A stretch of 64,000 nucleotides of DNA from Bacteroidales bacterium (GTDB taxonomy: Bacteria; Bacteroidota; Bacteroidia; Bacteroidales; GCA-2748055): positions 1-64,000 of the forward strand of contig JAIPBT010000009.1 in assembly GCA_021738565.1 (NCBI GenBank), read 5' to 3'. Positions within the stretch are counted from its first letter, which is position 1. Each line of letters begins with the position of its first letter. Positions 26,197 through 37,244 of the stretch are shown here, one piece after another. The notes below the pieces were generated by a model. That model was given only the letters and a program-made list of their open reading frames with translations, ran no database searches and was not told where the DNA came from. A program made the translations under genes and the position numbers.

Positions 26197-29100
26197 TTAA
26201 AGCGTAAAAGTAAGGCTGAACCCGACATTGTAATTGGAATTGGGAAAGCTGTTGGATATGTGCGGCTTGTTGATACGCTGATCATAAAATGCCCTGAAAA
26301 TGAATTTATCACTCAGCTGATAATCCGCTGTTGCTTTGACACTCAGTATTTCCTGTCCGGCAGTGATGGAGCTTCCGGATATATCCTCAAGCTTCCGGAT
26401 AACGGTCATATTGTTCCTGTATGAGAAATCGACCCTGACATTCAGATCGCTGTTGATCTCATTGTTGTTTATGATCAGCTGAACAGAATTGAACCTGTAG
26501 CCGGCACCAAAAACATATTCATTGGAACGTATCTCATTCACCTGGGTATTGGCCATATTCAATCCCACTGTGCGTGATTTTTTTACCTCGAACCGGGTTG
26601 TAAGGCTGTTTTTCCAGTCCATGTTCAGGTTAATGAGGGGACTGAACTGCTCGTTGATCGTCACCGTATTGATGGTCTGATCCACCCTGAAATTTCCCTG
26701 CAGGTCATAGGCAATGGGAACTCCGAGTGAGGAATCAATATAGAAGAAGGGATTTGAAATATAAGAGCCGATTGTGTATGTTGACCTGTATGAGTGGTTC
26801 AGGGAAATTGAATTTATATATTCCTTGAGTGCTTCGATGTCACTTAGCCCATCATAAGTAATTTTCCAGTTGGGCATGACATTCAGGATACTTTGCACGG
26901 CACGGAGTGGCACATTGTCGGCCGACCTGTATCCATAGGCTGCAAGAAAGGCAGGGACCAGCACCTGTTGTGACGTAGGGCCATACCCATCATAAAATCC
27001 GGATCCGGACGAATCAGCCAGATAAATTCCCGATTTGTTGTAATATTCATCTGCCAGGCGGTTCGATATGATTTTTCTGGCCTCGTTCTTCAGGTAATTA
27101 AAGGCTCCGGAGGAATCCACCATGGATGGAGCCAGGCTCTCAAAAGCCGTCCCCCATGAAAAATAGGACATGTTGAAGTTTCCTGATTGCACCCTGCCCC
27201 TGTCCTGTGGTGACGGCAAATTACCATTCTCATCAGCTGTAAAGAATTCGGTTTCATTTTCAGATACCGACATATTTCCTGTAACATCAATCCTTAGTCC
27301 TTTTATAGGCTCCACATTGGCCCTGAAATTAAACCTTTCCGAATAGTTAAGGTTGAACGGATCGTTCAGTGCCTGATCGTAGGTAAGCCAGCCGCTGTAA
27401 TAGGCGTTTTCTGCAAAATTATCAGGATGCCAGCCTGCAATGTATTCCCATCCCGGGGTGATCTGTCCGTTATAGTTCTCCATACCCAGGATCCTTGTTT
27501 CGGGCATGAATCCCGGCAGCATGGTTCCCCCGCTCCGGGTATAGGTGAGATTCACGGTCCTGACCGCCATAAGCATCCTGATGCTGTTTTCAAGGACAAA
27601 CACCAGGGGATCCTCTCCCCTGAGGATTGTACCCTCAACAATGAGCCGGCCGTTCCTAACCCTTGTTTCTGTTGTTACCCTGATCCTGCGGTCCGACTGT
27701 ACTTCAAGGTCGAATTCCACCTCCTGGCCGCTTTCATTGTACAAGGTAACTTTTACATCTTCAGTTTTCAGGTTATGGATTATGTTGCGCCCGGAACCTT
27801 CCCTGAAATAAAGGCCGTCCTGTTCAAATGTCTTGATCTTTGTCCGCTGCTCCTTTTCTTCCTGTCTTGGCTGTTGCATCCGGCCCGTTCTCCCGCGGGT
27901 GCTGCTCTGATACTTGTTGTTGATGCTCTTCAGGTAATTCGATTTGTTATACAGGTTCACAAAATTCAGCTGTCCGTTGACCTGTATTTTATAGGAATTT
28001 TTAATGGTATTGCCCAGCTCAATGGGACCGAGGTCGGGATCATCGGGTATCTCAGGTCCTGCATCCCATCCATAGGTACCGTTGTAGCGTCCGTTAAGCG
28101 TGGTCCAGTCCAGCAGAGGAATCTTATTGATGGGCAATGAGTAACTCAGGTTGAACTGGTGGTAATAGCTCGTTGTTCTTCCCATCTGTTTGATATTCTG
28201 TATGACCGAATCCCGGTATGTCTCATATCGGTCCAGCTCACGGTTGAACCTTCCTTCCGGTTCATCTATCCTGGCGATGTTGGATGCGGAAAGGTCAAAT
28301 TTGAGATTTTTTGAAAGGTCGAACTTGATGTTGTAATCCCTGTTCCAGTAAAAGTCCTTTTTAAAGGTAGGCTGAACGAGGAAATCGGGATTGCTGATGT
28401 TCCTGATTTGCTTCTCCATATACCTGCGATCCATGTCTGTCCTGAATGAAATCCGCGATGGCAGGTAATAAAAATTAAAATCCTTGATCAACTGGAACCA
28501 CTTGCTGCTTAAGAACTTAACCTTGCTGAATGGCTGCACGTTCTTTGGCCTGTTATTGAAGTTATAATTCAGGTTGACTTTTGCTTTCTGGGTATTGTAG
28601 TACTGCAGGTTCGGATTTGTACTGCTCATTTCATTCACAGAAAAACTTGTGGACCAGTTTGACAGCGAATAGATCCTTGCCTGTCCGGAACCCATGGGTG
28701 CAATTCTCATATTCGTCAGCGCAAAGGATTTTCGCTCCACCACATCCTGGGAATAACGTTTGATCGAATCACGTTCGGCCTTGTCCCTGGCTTCATCAAT
28801 TGCCTCCTTCAGGGGAATGTCAGGATCCAGCGGGTTGTATTCGGGATTGACCACCGATTTGGAATAACCGACATAGAGAGGGATTGATATACCTGTCTCT
28901 TCATTGAATATTTTTCCCATCTCAATATTGGATGAGAGGTCGTACTGAAGCACCTGCTCCTGCGCCCTTTCATTCACTTTCTGCTCAATGCTTCCAAAAC
29001 CGGGGGTACTCGTTGAACCTGAAAATGTAACATTGCCCAGGTCGGCAAGCCGTGCCGAGGCCCTTCCGTTTGCAGCCCATCCCCCGCTCTCATCGAAATC

Positions 29101-32100
29101 TGTGAGCCGCAACTCGTTCAGCCAGATCTCACCCGATTTCGGCAACCCATCATCAATATTGATGTTGCTGCCGCTCTTGGGGTTCCTGACTCCGATCATG
29201 ATGGTCCGGATACTGCTCAGGTTTGGATTGCCCGATACAGAAACTTTGTTGCCCTTTTCATCATATTCGGAATAGACCGAGTTAAGGGTCACATTGCTGT
29301 TCGGATCGGCCATTTGCCTGTTTCTTTCCTGTTTGGCCTTTGTAAAAAGTGAAAGATCAATTTCGAATTTGTTCTCCTCGGGCCATACGATCAGACGGTC
29401 CGCCTCACTGTCGTTATTATACCTGCCATGTGGTGTAAGAACCAGCGGGATCTCGTATTCATAATAATTTCCCTGGTAATCGGACCCCAGTCTGAGAAAC
29501 GCTGTGAGTTCCTTATCCCGCAAATTGTCATCGATCAGGGCCTCGGCATGCGCCTCCATCTTGATCTTCCGGTACTGGCGCATGTCAAGTTCCGTATTCT
29601 TATAGGCTGCCCGGGCATCACCATCTCCGAGCTCAAGCACTTTCAGCACGATGGATTGCTCATTCAGCTGCCTCAACTGTGGTTCTGTAGGACTTATCTG
29701 TCTTGTGAAACCGGGAGGAAGCGTATAGTTTACCGGCTGTTTGCCTGAATTTTCTTCAATACTCACGGCGGATATTGCGAGGGTTCCCTCGGGAGGCTCA
29801 ATTCCAGTCCAGTCCTCTCCGCCCTGGATAAAAGGCAGGTTGTACCTTCTCCATTCGCCCCTGACCAGCTCAAGTTTTGCAAAGCGAAGGATGACTGTAT
29901 CCTCGAAGCCGGTAAGGAACATGCGCATAAAACGTATGGTCTTGAAATCGGAGATCCCACCTACTGCTCTATCATAATCCTGGATAGGGATCCTGAACTG
30001 GTACCATGCCACATCCTGGGTATTTTCATTTTCATATGTCACATTGTCGACCACCTTATCAACGATGTAATTCCTTCCTACTTCGAGTTCCCCGGGACTG
30101 AGATTCACGTGGTAAACAAAATAGCTCTCGCTTTCGCTCAACGTATTGTCCCGGTTGATGTCTTCGATATCAGGCAATGTAGTACCTGAAGTTGCATAGG
30201 ACTCTGTATTGTCCAGGTCGCTCGGAGAGTTTCCTTCCGGGTTGTTGAAATCTTTATATCTTTCGAGGATGCCAAGCTGCGACACATCATAATCACTGCC
30301 CCTGAAATAATGGTAGTCATCTGAAGAGGGATCATCGAGGATCTTTTCATAAGCTGCCTGTGACAGTTGACCACCATTGTAGAGGGCTTCAATGCGAACA
30401 ATGAAATCGTCATCCTGAAGTGCAAAAAAGGAGGCTTCTTCTTCGCTGTTGATTCCGTCCAGCCCCACATCCTGGTATTTTCTGGATTCCGGGTCATTAT
30501 CGAATGCATTGACCAGAGACTGTACAACCGGAACCCTTCCCCAGACTGTGGTATCCACTTTTTCCACATTCTCTGAAGGAGGAAGTCCGTTCTCAAACAT
30601 TTTGCGCGAATCTTTCAAAATATCCTCGGAAATATTTCCCAGGTTGAAATGCAATTCACCTCCTGCCTGTCCTTCCATTCCTGCATAGGGATCCATCAGC
30701 CAGAATTCAATGAACTCAACATTGGCTGTCTCAAAATCACTGGAATAGATCTCACGCATCATGCCTCCCCAGCGCTGCCGTGGATCAAGCAACCTGCCTG
30801 CAGCATCTATCCGCTCATAATCATAATTATAGGGTCCGCGTTCCCTGGGATAATAGGCTACGTTCAGCACCGGGATGTTGGTAGGAGTGCCATGCGGGTT
30901 CTCTTTTTCGGGAAAAATATCCTGCTCAAAAAGCTCATAAACATATGGATTTGATTGCAGGTCTGAATTCTCCTTGATATGCTGGGGAGTCATTGAATTG
31001 TTCCTGTGAAAAAGCGGATCGATCTGGTACCATGCAAATTTTGCCCTTCCGTAACCATATCGACGGTCATTGTTCAGTTCTGCCTCAGGGAAAAGGCGTG
31101 GAGTACTTGCGAGGTGCCAGGCAGAAAAATGCTTCATATCGATGGAGGTTTCGCTTCCCTCAAAATCATCAATGTAGGCATTCCCTTCCTTTTCAATGGC
31201 CCTGGAGTGACCCGGGATCAGGTGCGCGAATTCCCCGATCACCGTCAGTTGGGAAGGCGCCTTGGTTTCTATGAAAGGCAGCTTATCCACAATTGTGGTA
31301 ATAATCGGGGCAGGTTTTGAATAGGATGTATTCAATCCCCAGATGGTATTTGAAATGGGTTCGTTACCGATATTTACTTTCTGTGTATGGGGCCGCTCTG
31401 TCAGGTGCAGTACAGTTGCTCCTACATTGAAATTGTCAGAGATCGTATAATCAAAATGCGATCCCACCATGGTTTTCGTCTGAAAATTGAACAACGACTG
31501 GTTTTCAAGGGCGATTTTCACCGGAGTTCCGGACTCCAGGATGCCCTGGTTGATGATGGTCACCCTTCCAAGCGTATAATCAACGGTATAATCCTGCCCC
31601 TCCACAAGTTCACGTCCGCCGGCTATCACTTTAACGGATCCTTCAGGTACATTCATCGCATTCAGCATGATCTCCGAGCTTGAGCTTGATGAATAGGTAC
31701 CCATTAGCAGGAATTTATTCTTTTCCGCGATTTGCTGTGCCTTTGTTTTGGTGCTGTCATAAAGTTCCCGGAAAATGTACTTTTCAACTGCCTGGTCGGC
31801 GGTTTCAGCAGGCAGGCTGTCCCTCAATATCTTTTCCAGGTCGGAACCGAACGGTTCAAGAAGGGGAAATATGATCCTGCCGTTGCCGGGCAATATAGTG
31901 ATCCCATTTATGAAGTCGAACACACCGTCGGGGTAGGGATCCTTCTGTGAGTTCATGTTGTCCAAGTTGAGCAAGCTCAGTAACGTGGACTTATTGAGAT
32001 TTCCTTCGGGCAGGTAATTGATGCTGTTCCCCGTTTTATCATCCCGGTACATCACCTCCATGATGAATTCTTCCTGTTGGATCTGGTAAGCACCGATGGC

Positions 32101-33645
32101 ATACACGTTCTTCATCATCAGGGACCACGTGTAACTGTTCGGTGTAAAGTTTGAGGGTTTGATCAATTTCAGGATCAATGTCTGCGGTGCACTTATACCT
32201 GATGAAGTGGAAAGTTCCCCAACCTGGAAAGTTTGTCCGCGGTATGTATATTCGTAGGCAATGGCAAGCACTTCATCATTATTGAGGGCAGTATTCAGCG
32301 ATATATACCCCAGTTTGTCATTGTAATCATATTCGCGCGGTGACAACAAACGGGCATTCTCTATCTTCTCAAAATCCCTTCCCAGGTCCAGTCCTGCAGA
32401 TTCCATCTCACTGGTGGCGTTCTTGATCTCCCTCAGTGCTTTATAAGTTGTTGTAAGTTCCTCGTATGCAGAATTCAACTGGTTGCGGGGATAATTATTA
32501 TTTGCCCCGGCATAGCTGTTGAACTGGCCGCTGAAAGACACTGCTTCTCCAAGCTCAGAAAGAGCAAGGATATTCCTGGACTCTTCAAAATTGGTTGTCT
32601 TATTCGTGACCCACACTTCCAGTTTTGTAATGGTCACATCTGAAGTTATTACCGGAAGCCGTTTCATCGCATCATTGTAGGTGTCCCTGAAGTAGTCCGA
32701 CAGGAAGAAATGCTTGTTGGCATCGTAGTCGTCAATGGTAACTACATACTCGCTGGTCTGCGCTCCTCCTGAAGCTTCAATAACCTGTGATTCACCGCGT
32801 TGTTGTGAAAAGACACTGGTTACGTTCAATTTCCCAAACTGCATTTCTGTCTTCAGTCCGAACAGGCTCATACTACCGTTGATCAGTGTTCCGGTGAGTG
32901 GCAGGCTCACGTTACCGGCCTCTATCTTCTTGATGATCTCATCTTCATCCCCGGCATATTCCAGCTTGGTCTTCTGGTCGAAATCAAAGGTTGCCTCGGT
33001 ATTGTAACTGAAATCCAAATCCAGCTTCTCACCTATGGAGCCCGTCACGTTCATGATGATCTTCTCATCGAACTGGAACGAGGGTGACCTGCGCAGCCTT
33101 TCTGAAATGTGCGGATTCTTGATTATTGTGTAGTTGAAACCAAAAATCAGCTCAGCGCTGCCGGAAGGAGTAATGTTGATTGTATTCGATCCAAAAACCT
33201 TGTCAAACGCTTCACCTCCAAGATTGATGGATGGGATAAATGATGGCTGGTCGAGTATCTCCCCGCCTGATTTCAGGGTCCAGTATTCCCTCACAGCTTC
33301 ATTGAACTGGTATTGGCGAAACTGCTCCGGGGACATCACATTGGGAGTTCGATAGTCCCAGTTACCTATCTTTTCCTGGAAGATATAAGTGTCGGTTTCA
33401 GGATCATAAACAATTTCCGCTTCGATATTTGAAGGATTGTCGAGGTAGAGTGGTGAAGAATTGGAATTTGAAAAAGGATAATTATCCTCCCCGATCGGGA
33501 AGGGAAGCGTGGTATCGGGCTGAAAGAACGCAGCAGCGGAAAATTCATTAAGTGGTGCGCCATTGAATGATGCATGTAAAGAAAAGTTCCCGGCTGCCAG
33601 CAGGCACAGGAAGATCAGAACTATATGATAATGCCAAAGCTTCAA
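26197..33645 (-). CDS. sprA: SprA/Sov, type IX secretion translocon
   Basis: A 2482-aa outer-membrane protein with a signal peptide (IVLIFLCLLAAGNFSLHA). SprA/Sov forms the giant beta-barrel through which type IX cargo crosses the outer membrane and also serves gliding motility in some species. Conserved features: PNVMSPEQFRQYQF near residue 100, SINLGGEAFDKVFGSNTI, long Asn/Gly-rich strands, TSIDMKHFSAWHLASTP in the middle, and a C-terminal barrel end NYNVGFSLTFTL. Size matches the family (about 2300-2500 aa). It follows ruvA by 21 nt. No cargo with a C-terminal sorting domain or other T9SS component was recognised in the window. Confidence 0.96.
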   Translation of the reverse strand: MKLWHYHIVLIFLCLLAAGNFSLHASFNGAPLNEFSAAAFFQPDTTLPFPIGEDNYPFSNSNSSPLYLDNPSNIEAEIVYDPETDTYIFQEKIGNWDYRTPNVMSPEQFRQYQFNEAVREYWTLKSGGEILDQPSFIPSINLGGEAFDKVFGSNTINITPSGSAELIFGFNYTIIKNPHISERLRRSPSFQFDEKIIMNVTGSIGEKLDLDFSYNTEATFDFDQKTKLEYAGDEDEIIKKIEAGNVSLPLTGTLINGSMSLFGLKTEMQFGKLNVTSVFSQQRGESQVIEASGGAQTSEYVVTIDDYDANKHFFLSDYFRDTYNDAMKRLPVITSDVTITKLEVWVTNKTTNFEESRNILALSELGEAVSFSGQFNSYAGANNNYPRNQLNSAYEELTTTYKALREIKNATSEMESAGLDLGRDFEKIENARLLSPREYDYNDKLGYISLNTALNNDEVLAIAYEYTYRGQTFQVGELSTSSGISAPQTLILKLIKPSNFTPNSYTWSLMMKNVYAIGAYQIQQEEFIMEVMYRDDKTGNSINYLPEGNLNKSTLLSLLNLDNMNSQKDPYPDGVFDFINGITILPGNGRIIFPLLEPFGSDLEKILRDSLPAETADQAVEKYIFRELYDSTKTKAQQIAEKNKFLLMGTYSSSSSSEIMLNAMNVPEGSVKVIAGGRELVEGQDYTVDYTLGRVTIINQGILESGTPVKIALENQSLFNFQTKTMVGSHFDYTISDNFNVGATVLHLTERPHTQKVNIGNEPISNTIWGLNTSYSKPAPIITTIVDKLPFIETKAPSQLTVIGEFAHLIPGHSRAIEKEGNAYIDDFEGSETSIDMKHFSAWHLASTPRLFPEAELNNDRRYGYGRAKFAWYQIDPLFHRNNSMTPQHIKENSDLQSNPYVYELFEQDIFPEKENPHGTPTNIPVLNVAYYPRERGPYNYDYERIDAAGRLLDPRQRWGGMMREIYSSDFETANVEFIEFWLMDPYAGMEGQAGGELHFNLGNISEDILKDSRKMFENGLPPSENVEKVDTTVWGRVPVVQSLVNAFDNDPESRKYQDVGLDGINSEEEASFFALQDDDFIVRIEALYNGGQLSQAAYEKILDDPSSDDYHYFRGSDYDVSQLGILERYKDFNNPEGNSPSDLDNTESYATSGTTLPDIEDINRDNTLSESESYFVYHVNLSPGELEVGRNYIVDKVVDNVTYENENTQDVAWYQFRIPIQDYDRAVGGISDFKTIRFMRMFLTGFEDTVILRFAKLELVRGEWRRYNLPFIQGGEDWTGIEPPEGTLAISAVSIEENSGKQPVNYTLPPGFTRQISPTEPQLRQLNEQSIVLKVLELGDGDARAAYKNTELDMRQYRKIKMEAHAEALIDDNLRDKELTAFLRLGSDYQGNYYEYEIPLVLTPHGRYNNDSEADRLIVWPEENKFEIDLSLFTKAKQERNRQMADPNSNVTLNSVYSEYDEKGNKVSVSGNPNLSSIRTIMIGVRNPKSGSNINIDDGLPKSGEIWLNELRLTDFDESGGWAANGRASARLADLGNVTFSGSTSTPGFGSIEQKVNERAQEQVLQYDLSSNIEMGKIFNEETGISIPLYVGYSKSVVNPEYNPLDPDIPLKEAIDEARDKAERDSIKRYSQDVVERKSFALTNMRIAPMGSGQARIYSLSNWSTSFSVNEMSSTNPNLQYYNTQKAKVNLNYNFNNRPKNVQPFSKVKFLSSKWFQLIKDFNFYYLPSRISFRTDMDRRYMEKQIRNISNPDFLVQPTFKKDFYWNRDYNIKFDLSKNLKFDLSASNIARIDEPEGRFNRELDRYETYRDSVIQNIKQMGRTTSYYHQFNLSYSLPINKIPLLDWTTLNGRYNGTYGWDAGPEIPDDPDLGPIELGNTIKNSYKIQVNGQLNFVNLYNKSNYLKSINNKYQSSTRGRTGRMQQPRQEEKEQRTKIKTFEQDGLYFREGSGRNIIHNLKTEDVKVTLYNESGQEVEFDLEVQSDRRIRVTTETRVRNGRLIVEGTILRGEDPLVFVLENSIRMLMAVRTVNLTYTRSGGTMLPGFMPETRILGMENYNGQITPGWEYIAGWHPDNFAENAYYSGWLTYDQALNDPFNLNYSERFNFRANVEPIKGLRIDVTGNMSVSENETEFFTADENGNLPSPQDRGRVQSGNFNMSYFSWGTAFESLAPSMVDSSGAFNYLKNEARKIISNRLADEYYNKSGIYLADSSGSGFYDGYGPTSQQVLVPAFLAAYGYRSADNVPLRAVQSILNVMPNWKITYDGLSDIEALKEYINSISLNHSYRSTYTIGSYISNPFFYIDSSLGVPIAYDLQGNFRVDQTINTVTINEQFSPLINLNMDWKNSLTTRFEVKKSRTVGLNMANTQVNEIRSNEYVFGAGYRFNSVQLIINNNEINSDLNVRVDFSYRNNMTVIRKLEDISGSSITAGQEILSVKATADYQLSDKFIFRAFYDQRINKPHISNSFPNSNYNVGFSLTFTL

Positions 33646-33666
33646 CAGTTCGCAGCAGTTCAGGTT

Positions 33667-34245
33667 TTACATCAATTTCAAGGCGCCCTTCACGATCTCT
33701 TCAACACTCATGTTCCCGTCTTTCATGACTTTTGCAAGGTTCTTTTCAACTGTTTTGCGCGGGAAACCAAGTGCCACTAAAGCAGATAACGCTTCATCCT
33801 TTAGAGTATTGTCCTGCTGCTGGAATAATTCATCTGATTCTGAGGCTTTCCCGACCTTATCCCTGATGTCGACAATGATCCTTTGGGCAGACTTGGCCCC
33901 GATTCCTTTGATGTTCTGAAGTGCTGCCACATTGCCGGAAAGAATGGAATCCTTTAATTCTGCCGGCGACATGGAGGAAAGAATGAGTCGTGCCGTATTG
34001 GCTCCCACACCGGAAACTGAAATTAACAACCTGAATATTTCCCGCTCTTCTTTATCGGCAAAGCCAAACAACAACTGGGCATCTTCACGCACCACATGGT
34101 GCAGGTAGAACCTGCCCTTTCCCGCATCGCCAATTTTAGAATAGGTATGTACCGATATATTCAGCTGATAGGCAATGGATCCGGCCATAATAACCAGCTG
34201 TGCCGGTGAGCGTTCAATAATTTCACCTTCTATGAATTCATACAT
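33667..34245 (-). CDS. ruvA: Holliday junction DNA helicase subunit RuvA
   Basis: The 192-aa protein binds four-way junctions and loads RuvB. Domain I (MYEFIEGEIIERSP), the helix-hairpin-helix domain II (LISVSGVGANTARLIL and IKGIGAKSAQRIIVD) and the C-terminal RuvB-binding domain III (SALVALGFPRKTVEKN) are all present. RuvB and RuvC are not in the window. It begins the ruvA-sprA-gcvH set. Confidence 0.97.
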   Translation of the reverse strand: MYEFIEGEIIERSPAQLVIMAGSIAYQLNISVHTYSKIGDAGKGRFYLHHVVREDAQLLFGFADKEEREIFRLLISVSGVGANTARLILSSMSPAELKDSILSGNVAALQNIKGIGAKSAQRIIVDIRDKVGKASESDELFQQQDNTLKDEALSALVALGFPRKTVEKNLAKVMKDGNMSVEEIVKGALKLM

Positions 34246-34318
34246 AACAAAGCTTCCTGTTGCCGGCTAAGATACACAAAACAGGGAAAAAATTGCCAGA
34301 TATAATATACAGATGATG

Positions 34319-37192
34319 TTAAAGTTTTTTCTTGACTTCAGTCTCTTCGTATGCCTCGATGACATCGCCCACCTTGATGTCATTGAAATTCTCAATGTTC
34401 AAACCGCATTCAAGACCGGAAACCACCTCTTTGGCATCATCCTTAAAACGCTTGAGAGAACCAAGTTCTCCCGTGTATACAACAATTCCGTCACGAATGA
34501 GGCGAACTTTCGACTTCCTTTTGATCTTTCCTTCCCTGACCATACAGCCGGCAATCGTACCGACTTTCGTAATCTTGAAAGTTTCAAGTACTTCCAGGGT
34601 AGCCACGATCTCTTCCCTGATTTCCGGGGAAAGCATACCTTCCATAGCAGCCCTCACCTCTTCAATGGCATCATAAATGATGGAATACAGGCGTATATCA
34701 ATCTGCTCCTTTTCAGCAAGGCGCCTGGCATTTATGGATGGTCTTACCTGGAATCCTATTACAATGGCATTTGATGCAGCTGCCAGCAAGATGTCGGATT
34801 CGGAGATCTGCCCAACGGCCTTGTGCTTAATGTTCACCTGGATCTCATCGGTACTGAGCTTAATAAGCGAATCAGACAATGCTTCAACGGATCCATCCAC
34901 ATCGCCTTTTACAATTACGTTCAACTCCTGGAAATTACCAATGGCAATTCGCCTTCCGATTTCGTCCAGGGTAATGTGTTTCTTGGTCCGTAGATCCTGC
35001 TCACGCTGCAACTGCTCCCGCTTGTTGGCGATCTCCTTTGCATCACGATCGCTCTTCATCACATTGAAACGGTCTCCTGCCTGCGGAGAACCGTTCAGTC
35101 CAAGTATCATAACAGGTGTTGACGGTCCGACATCATCGATTTTTTTACCCCGTTCGTTGAACATTGCTTTCACATGGCCAAAATATTGCCCGGCCAGCAC
35201 AATGTCACCTAACTTTAAATTACCTGCTTCCACAAGCATGGTAGCCACATTCCCACGTCCCCGGTCAAGTGTTGATTCAATAACCGTACCAACGGCCGGT
35301 TTTTCGGGATTTGCTTTCAATTCAAGCAACTCTGCCTCCAGTAATACCTTCTCAAGCAAATCCTCAATATTGAGTCCGCTTTTGGCAGAGATCTCCTGTG
35401 ATTGATACTTGCCGCCCCAATCCTCAACGAGATAATTCATTCCGGCAAGTTCTTCCTTGATCTTTTCCGGATTTGAGGTTGGAAGATCAATCTTATTGAT
35501 GGCAAAAACTATGGGAACGTTTGCCGCAGCAGCATGGTTAATGGCTTCAATGGTCTGCGGTTTCACACCATCGTCGGCAGCAACTACAATAATCGCAACA
35601 TCTGTGATCTGTGCTCCCCTGGCACGCATGGCAGTAAATGCTTCGTGACCGGGGGTATCAAGGAAGGTGATCCTTCTTTTATCCTCCAGCTCCACACCGT
35701 ACGCACCGATATGCTGCGTGATGCCACCGGCTTCTCCGGCCACCACGTTTGCACTCCTTACGTAGTCAAGTAATTTTGTCTTACCATGGTCGACATGCCC
35801 CATGACCGTGACAATGGGAGGCCTTGGCAGAAGGGTTTCTTCCTCATCCTTCTCCTCTGTAATGACATCCATCACATCCGCACTGATGAATTCAACCGTA
35901 TAACCAAATTCATCTGCAAGCAGAGCCATGGTCTCTGCATCAAGCCGCTGGTTGATGGATACCATAAGTCCAAGGCTCATGCAGGTCTGAATGATCTCAT
36001 TGGCAGGAACGTCCATCATTGAGGCAAGTTCATTCACGGAAACAAACTCGGTAACCTTGAGGACCTTCTTATCTTTCTGCTGCTGTTCCTCCTCCTCGAT
36101 CATCCGCTGGTGAATAGTATCCCTCTTTTCACGCCTGTATTTGGACGCCTTCGACTTGCTCCCCTTGGTGGTCAGCTTGGCAAGTGTGTCCTTGATCTGC
36201 TTCTGAACATCTTCCTCACTAACTTCCGGACGGGCAGCCCTTCTCTTTCTTTTACCACCTTTACCCTCTTTCTTTCCTTTTCCCTTTCCATTCTCATCGA
36301 ATTCGATCCTGGATGTGTCTTTTTTAATTCTTTTTCGTTTCTTCTTTGAATCAGTTTCCTGGTCGGAACTCGAAGCCACCGGTTTCTTCTTCTTCTTTTC
36401 CTCTTTTTTACTCGGAAGATCTATCTTACCAACGACCGTCGGACCGGTGAGTTTTTCATATTTGGTCTTATAGACATCATCAACTTCCTCTTCCTTCACC
36501 TCCCTTTCATCAGCCGCATCATCTACTTCAGCGGGCACAGAATCAGGTTTGTCGGTTTCGGCTTTCTTTCCGGGGGTTTTGGACTTCTTTTCGGTTTGCT
36601 CATCCTTTTGCTCTCCGGACTTTTCTTCTTCTTTCTCTTTTTTCCCGGCTTTTGAAGGCTTTGTCTTCTTGCTCATTGAATCAAGATCGATTTTTCCTAC
36701 CACCTTCGGACCTTCTCCGGATTCAGACTTCTGCTCTTTTTCCTCTTCTTTTTCGGTTGATTCAGCATCCTTCCCCGGGATTTTTTCATCCGCTTTTTCC
36801 GGCACAGCATCCTGACCGGGTTCCTCCTCTCCCGTCTTCTCTTTCTCTTCTGCCTGGGATTCTTTTTTCACATCATCCCCCGGTGCATTCCTGTCAGTGA
36901 TCAACAGTTCCTGTTCATCCGAAGCGGCTTCCTTTTCCTGTTCCACTTCCTGCTGATCAGCATCAGACCTCTCCCTGAAGGCCTTCAATGTTAATTTCTC
37001 GGCATCTTTCTTGACATTGAGATCCGTGCTGTATTCCTCAACCAGTAAGGCATAGACATCAGGCTCTATTTTGGAATTTGGGTTTGAATCAACATCATGG
37101 CCTTTCTTATGCAAAAATTCCACAATGGTTCCAATTCCAACATTGAATTCCTTTGCTGCTTTACTTAACCTTGTTGCCTTTTTTTCTGTCAT
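34319..37192 (-). CDS. infB: Translation initiation factor IF-2
   Basis: A 957-aa GTPase that places initiator tRNA on the ribosome. An N-terminal IF2_N motif ([20 protein letters not shown]) precedes about 300 residues of highly charged E/K/D low-complexity linker. A second IF2_N-like segment follows, then the G domain ([22 protein letters not shown]) and domains II-IV ending in GDVIEAYEE. Long frames on the opposite strand reflect its skewed codon use and are not genes. It follows nusA in the classic order. Confidence 0.98.
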   Translation of the reverse strand: MTEKKATRLSKAAKEFNVGIGTIVEFLHKKGHDVDSNPNSKIEPDVYALLVEEYSTDLNVKKDAEKLTLKAFRERSDADQQEVEQEKEAASDEQELLITDRNAPGDDVKKESQAEEKEKTGEEEPGQDAVPEKADEKIPGKDAESTEKEEEKEQKSESGEGPKVVGKIDLDSMSKKTKPSKAGKKEKEEEKSGEQKDEQTEKKSKTPGKKAETDKPDSVPAEVDDAADEREVKEEEVDDVYKTKYEKLTGPTVVGKIDLPSKKEEKKKKKPVASSSDQETDSKKKRKRIKKDTSRIEFDENGKGKGKKEGKGGKRKRRAARPEVSEEDVQKQIKDTLAKLTTKGSKSKASKYRREKRDTIHQRMIEEEEQQQKDKKVLKVTEFVSVNELASMMDVPANEIIQTCMSLGLMVSINQRLDAETMALLADEFGYTVEFISADVMDVITEEKDEEETLLPRPPIVTVMGHVDHGKTKLLDYVRSANVVAGEAGGITQHIGAYGVELEDKRRITFLDTPGHEAFTAMRARGAQITDVAIIVVAADDGVKPQTIEAINHAAAANVPIVFAINKIDLPTSNPEKIKEELAGMNYLVEDWGGKYQSQEISAKSGLNIEDLLEKVLLEAELLELKANPEKPAVGTVIESTLDRGRGNVATMLVEAGNLKLGDIVLAGQYFGHVKAMFNERGKKIDDVGPSTPVMILGLNGSPQAGDRFNVMKSDRDAKEIANKREQLQREQDLRTKKHITLDEIGRRIAIGNFQELNVIVKGDVDGSVEALSDSLIKLSTDEIQVNIKHKAVGQISESDILLAAASNAIVIGFQVRPSINARRLAEKEQIDIRLYSIIYDAIEEVRAAMEGMLSPEIREEIVATLEVLETFKITKVGTIAGCMVREGKIKRKSKVRLIRDGIVVYTGELGSLKRFKDDAKEVVSGLECGLNIENFNDIKVGDVIEAYEETEVKKKL

Positions 37193-37244
37193 ACAACGAT
37201 TTTTCTGTTGTTCAACTGAATAAATCTAAACCGCTCATTAATTT

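Noticed and set aside
27427-28140. 237-codon frame on the plus strand
   Set aside because: Antisense to sprA; Pro/His/Cys-rich text without any recognisable pattern.
34677-35405. 242-codon frame on the plus strand
   Set aside because: It lies wholly inside infB on the opposite strand, has no family features and is serine-rich in the way expected from reading an acidic/lysine-rich gene backwards.
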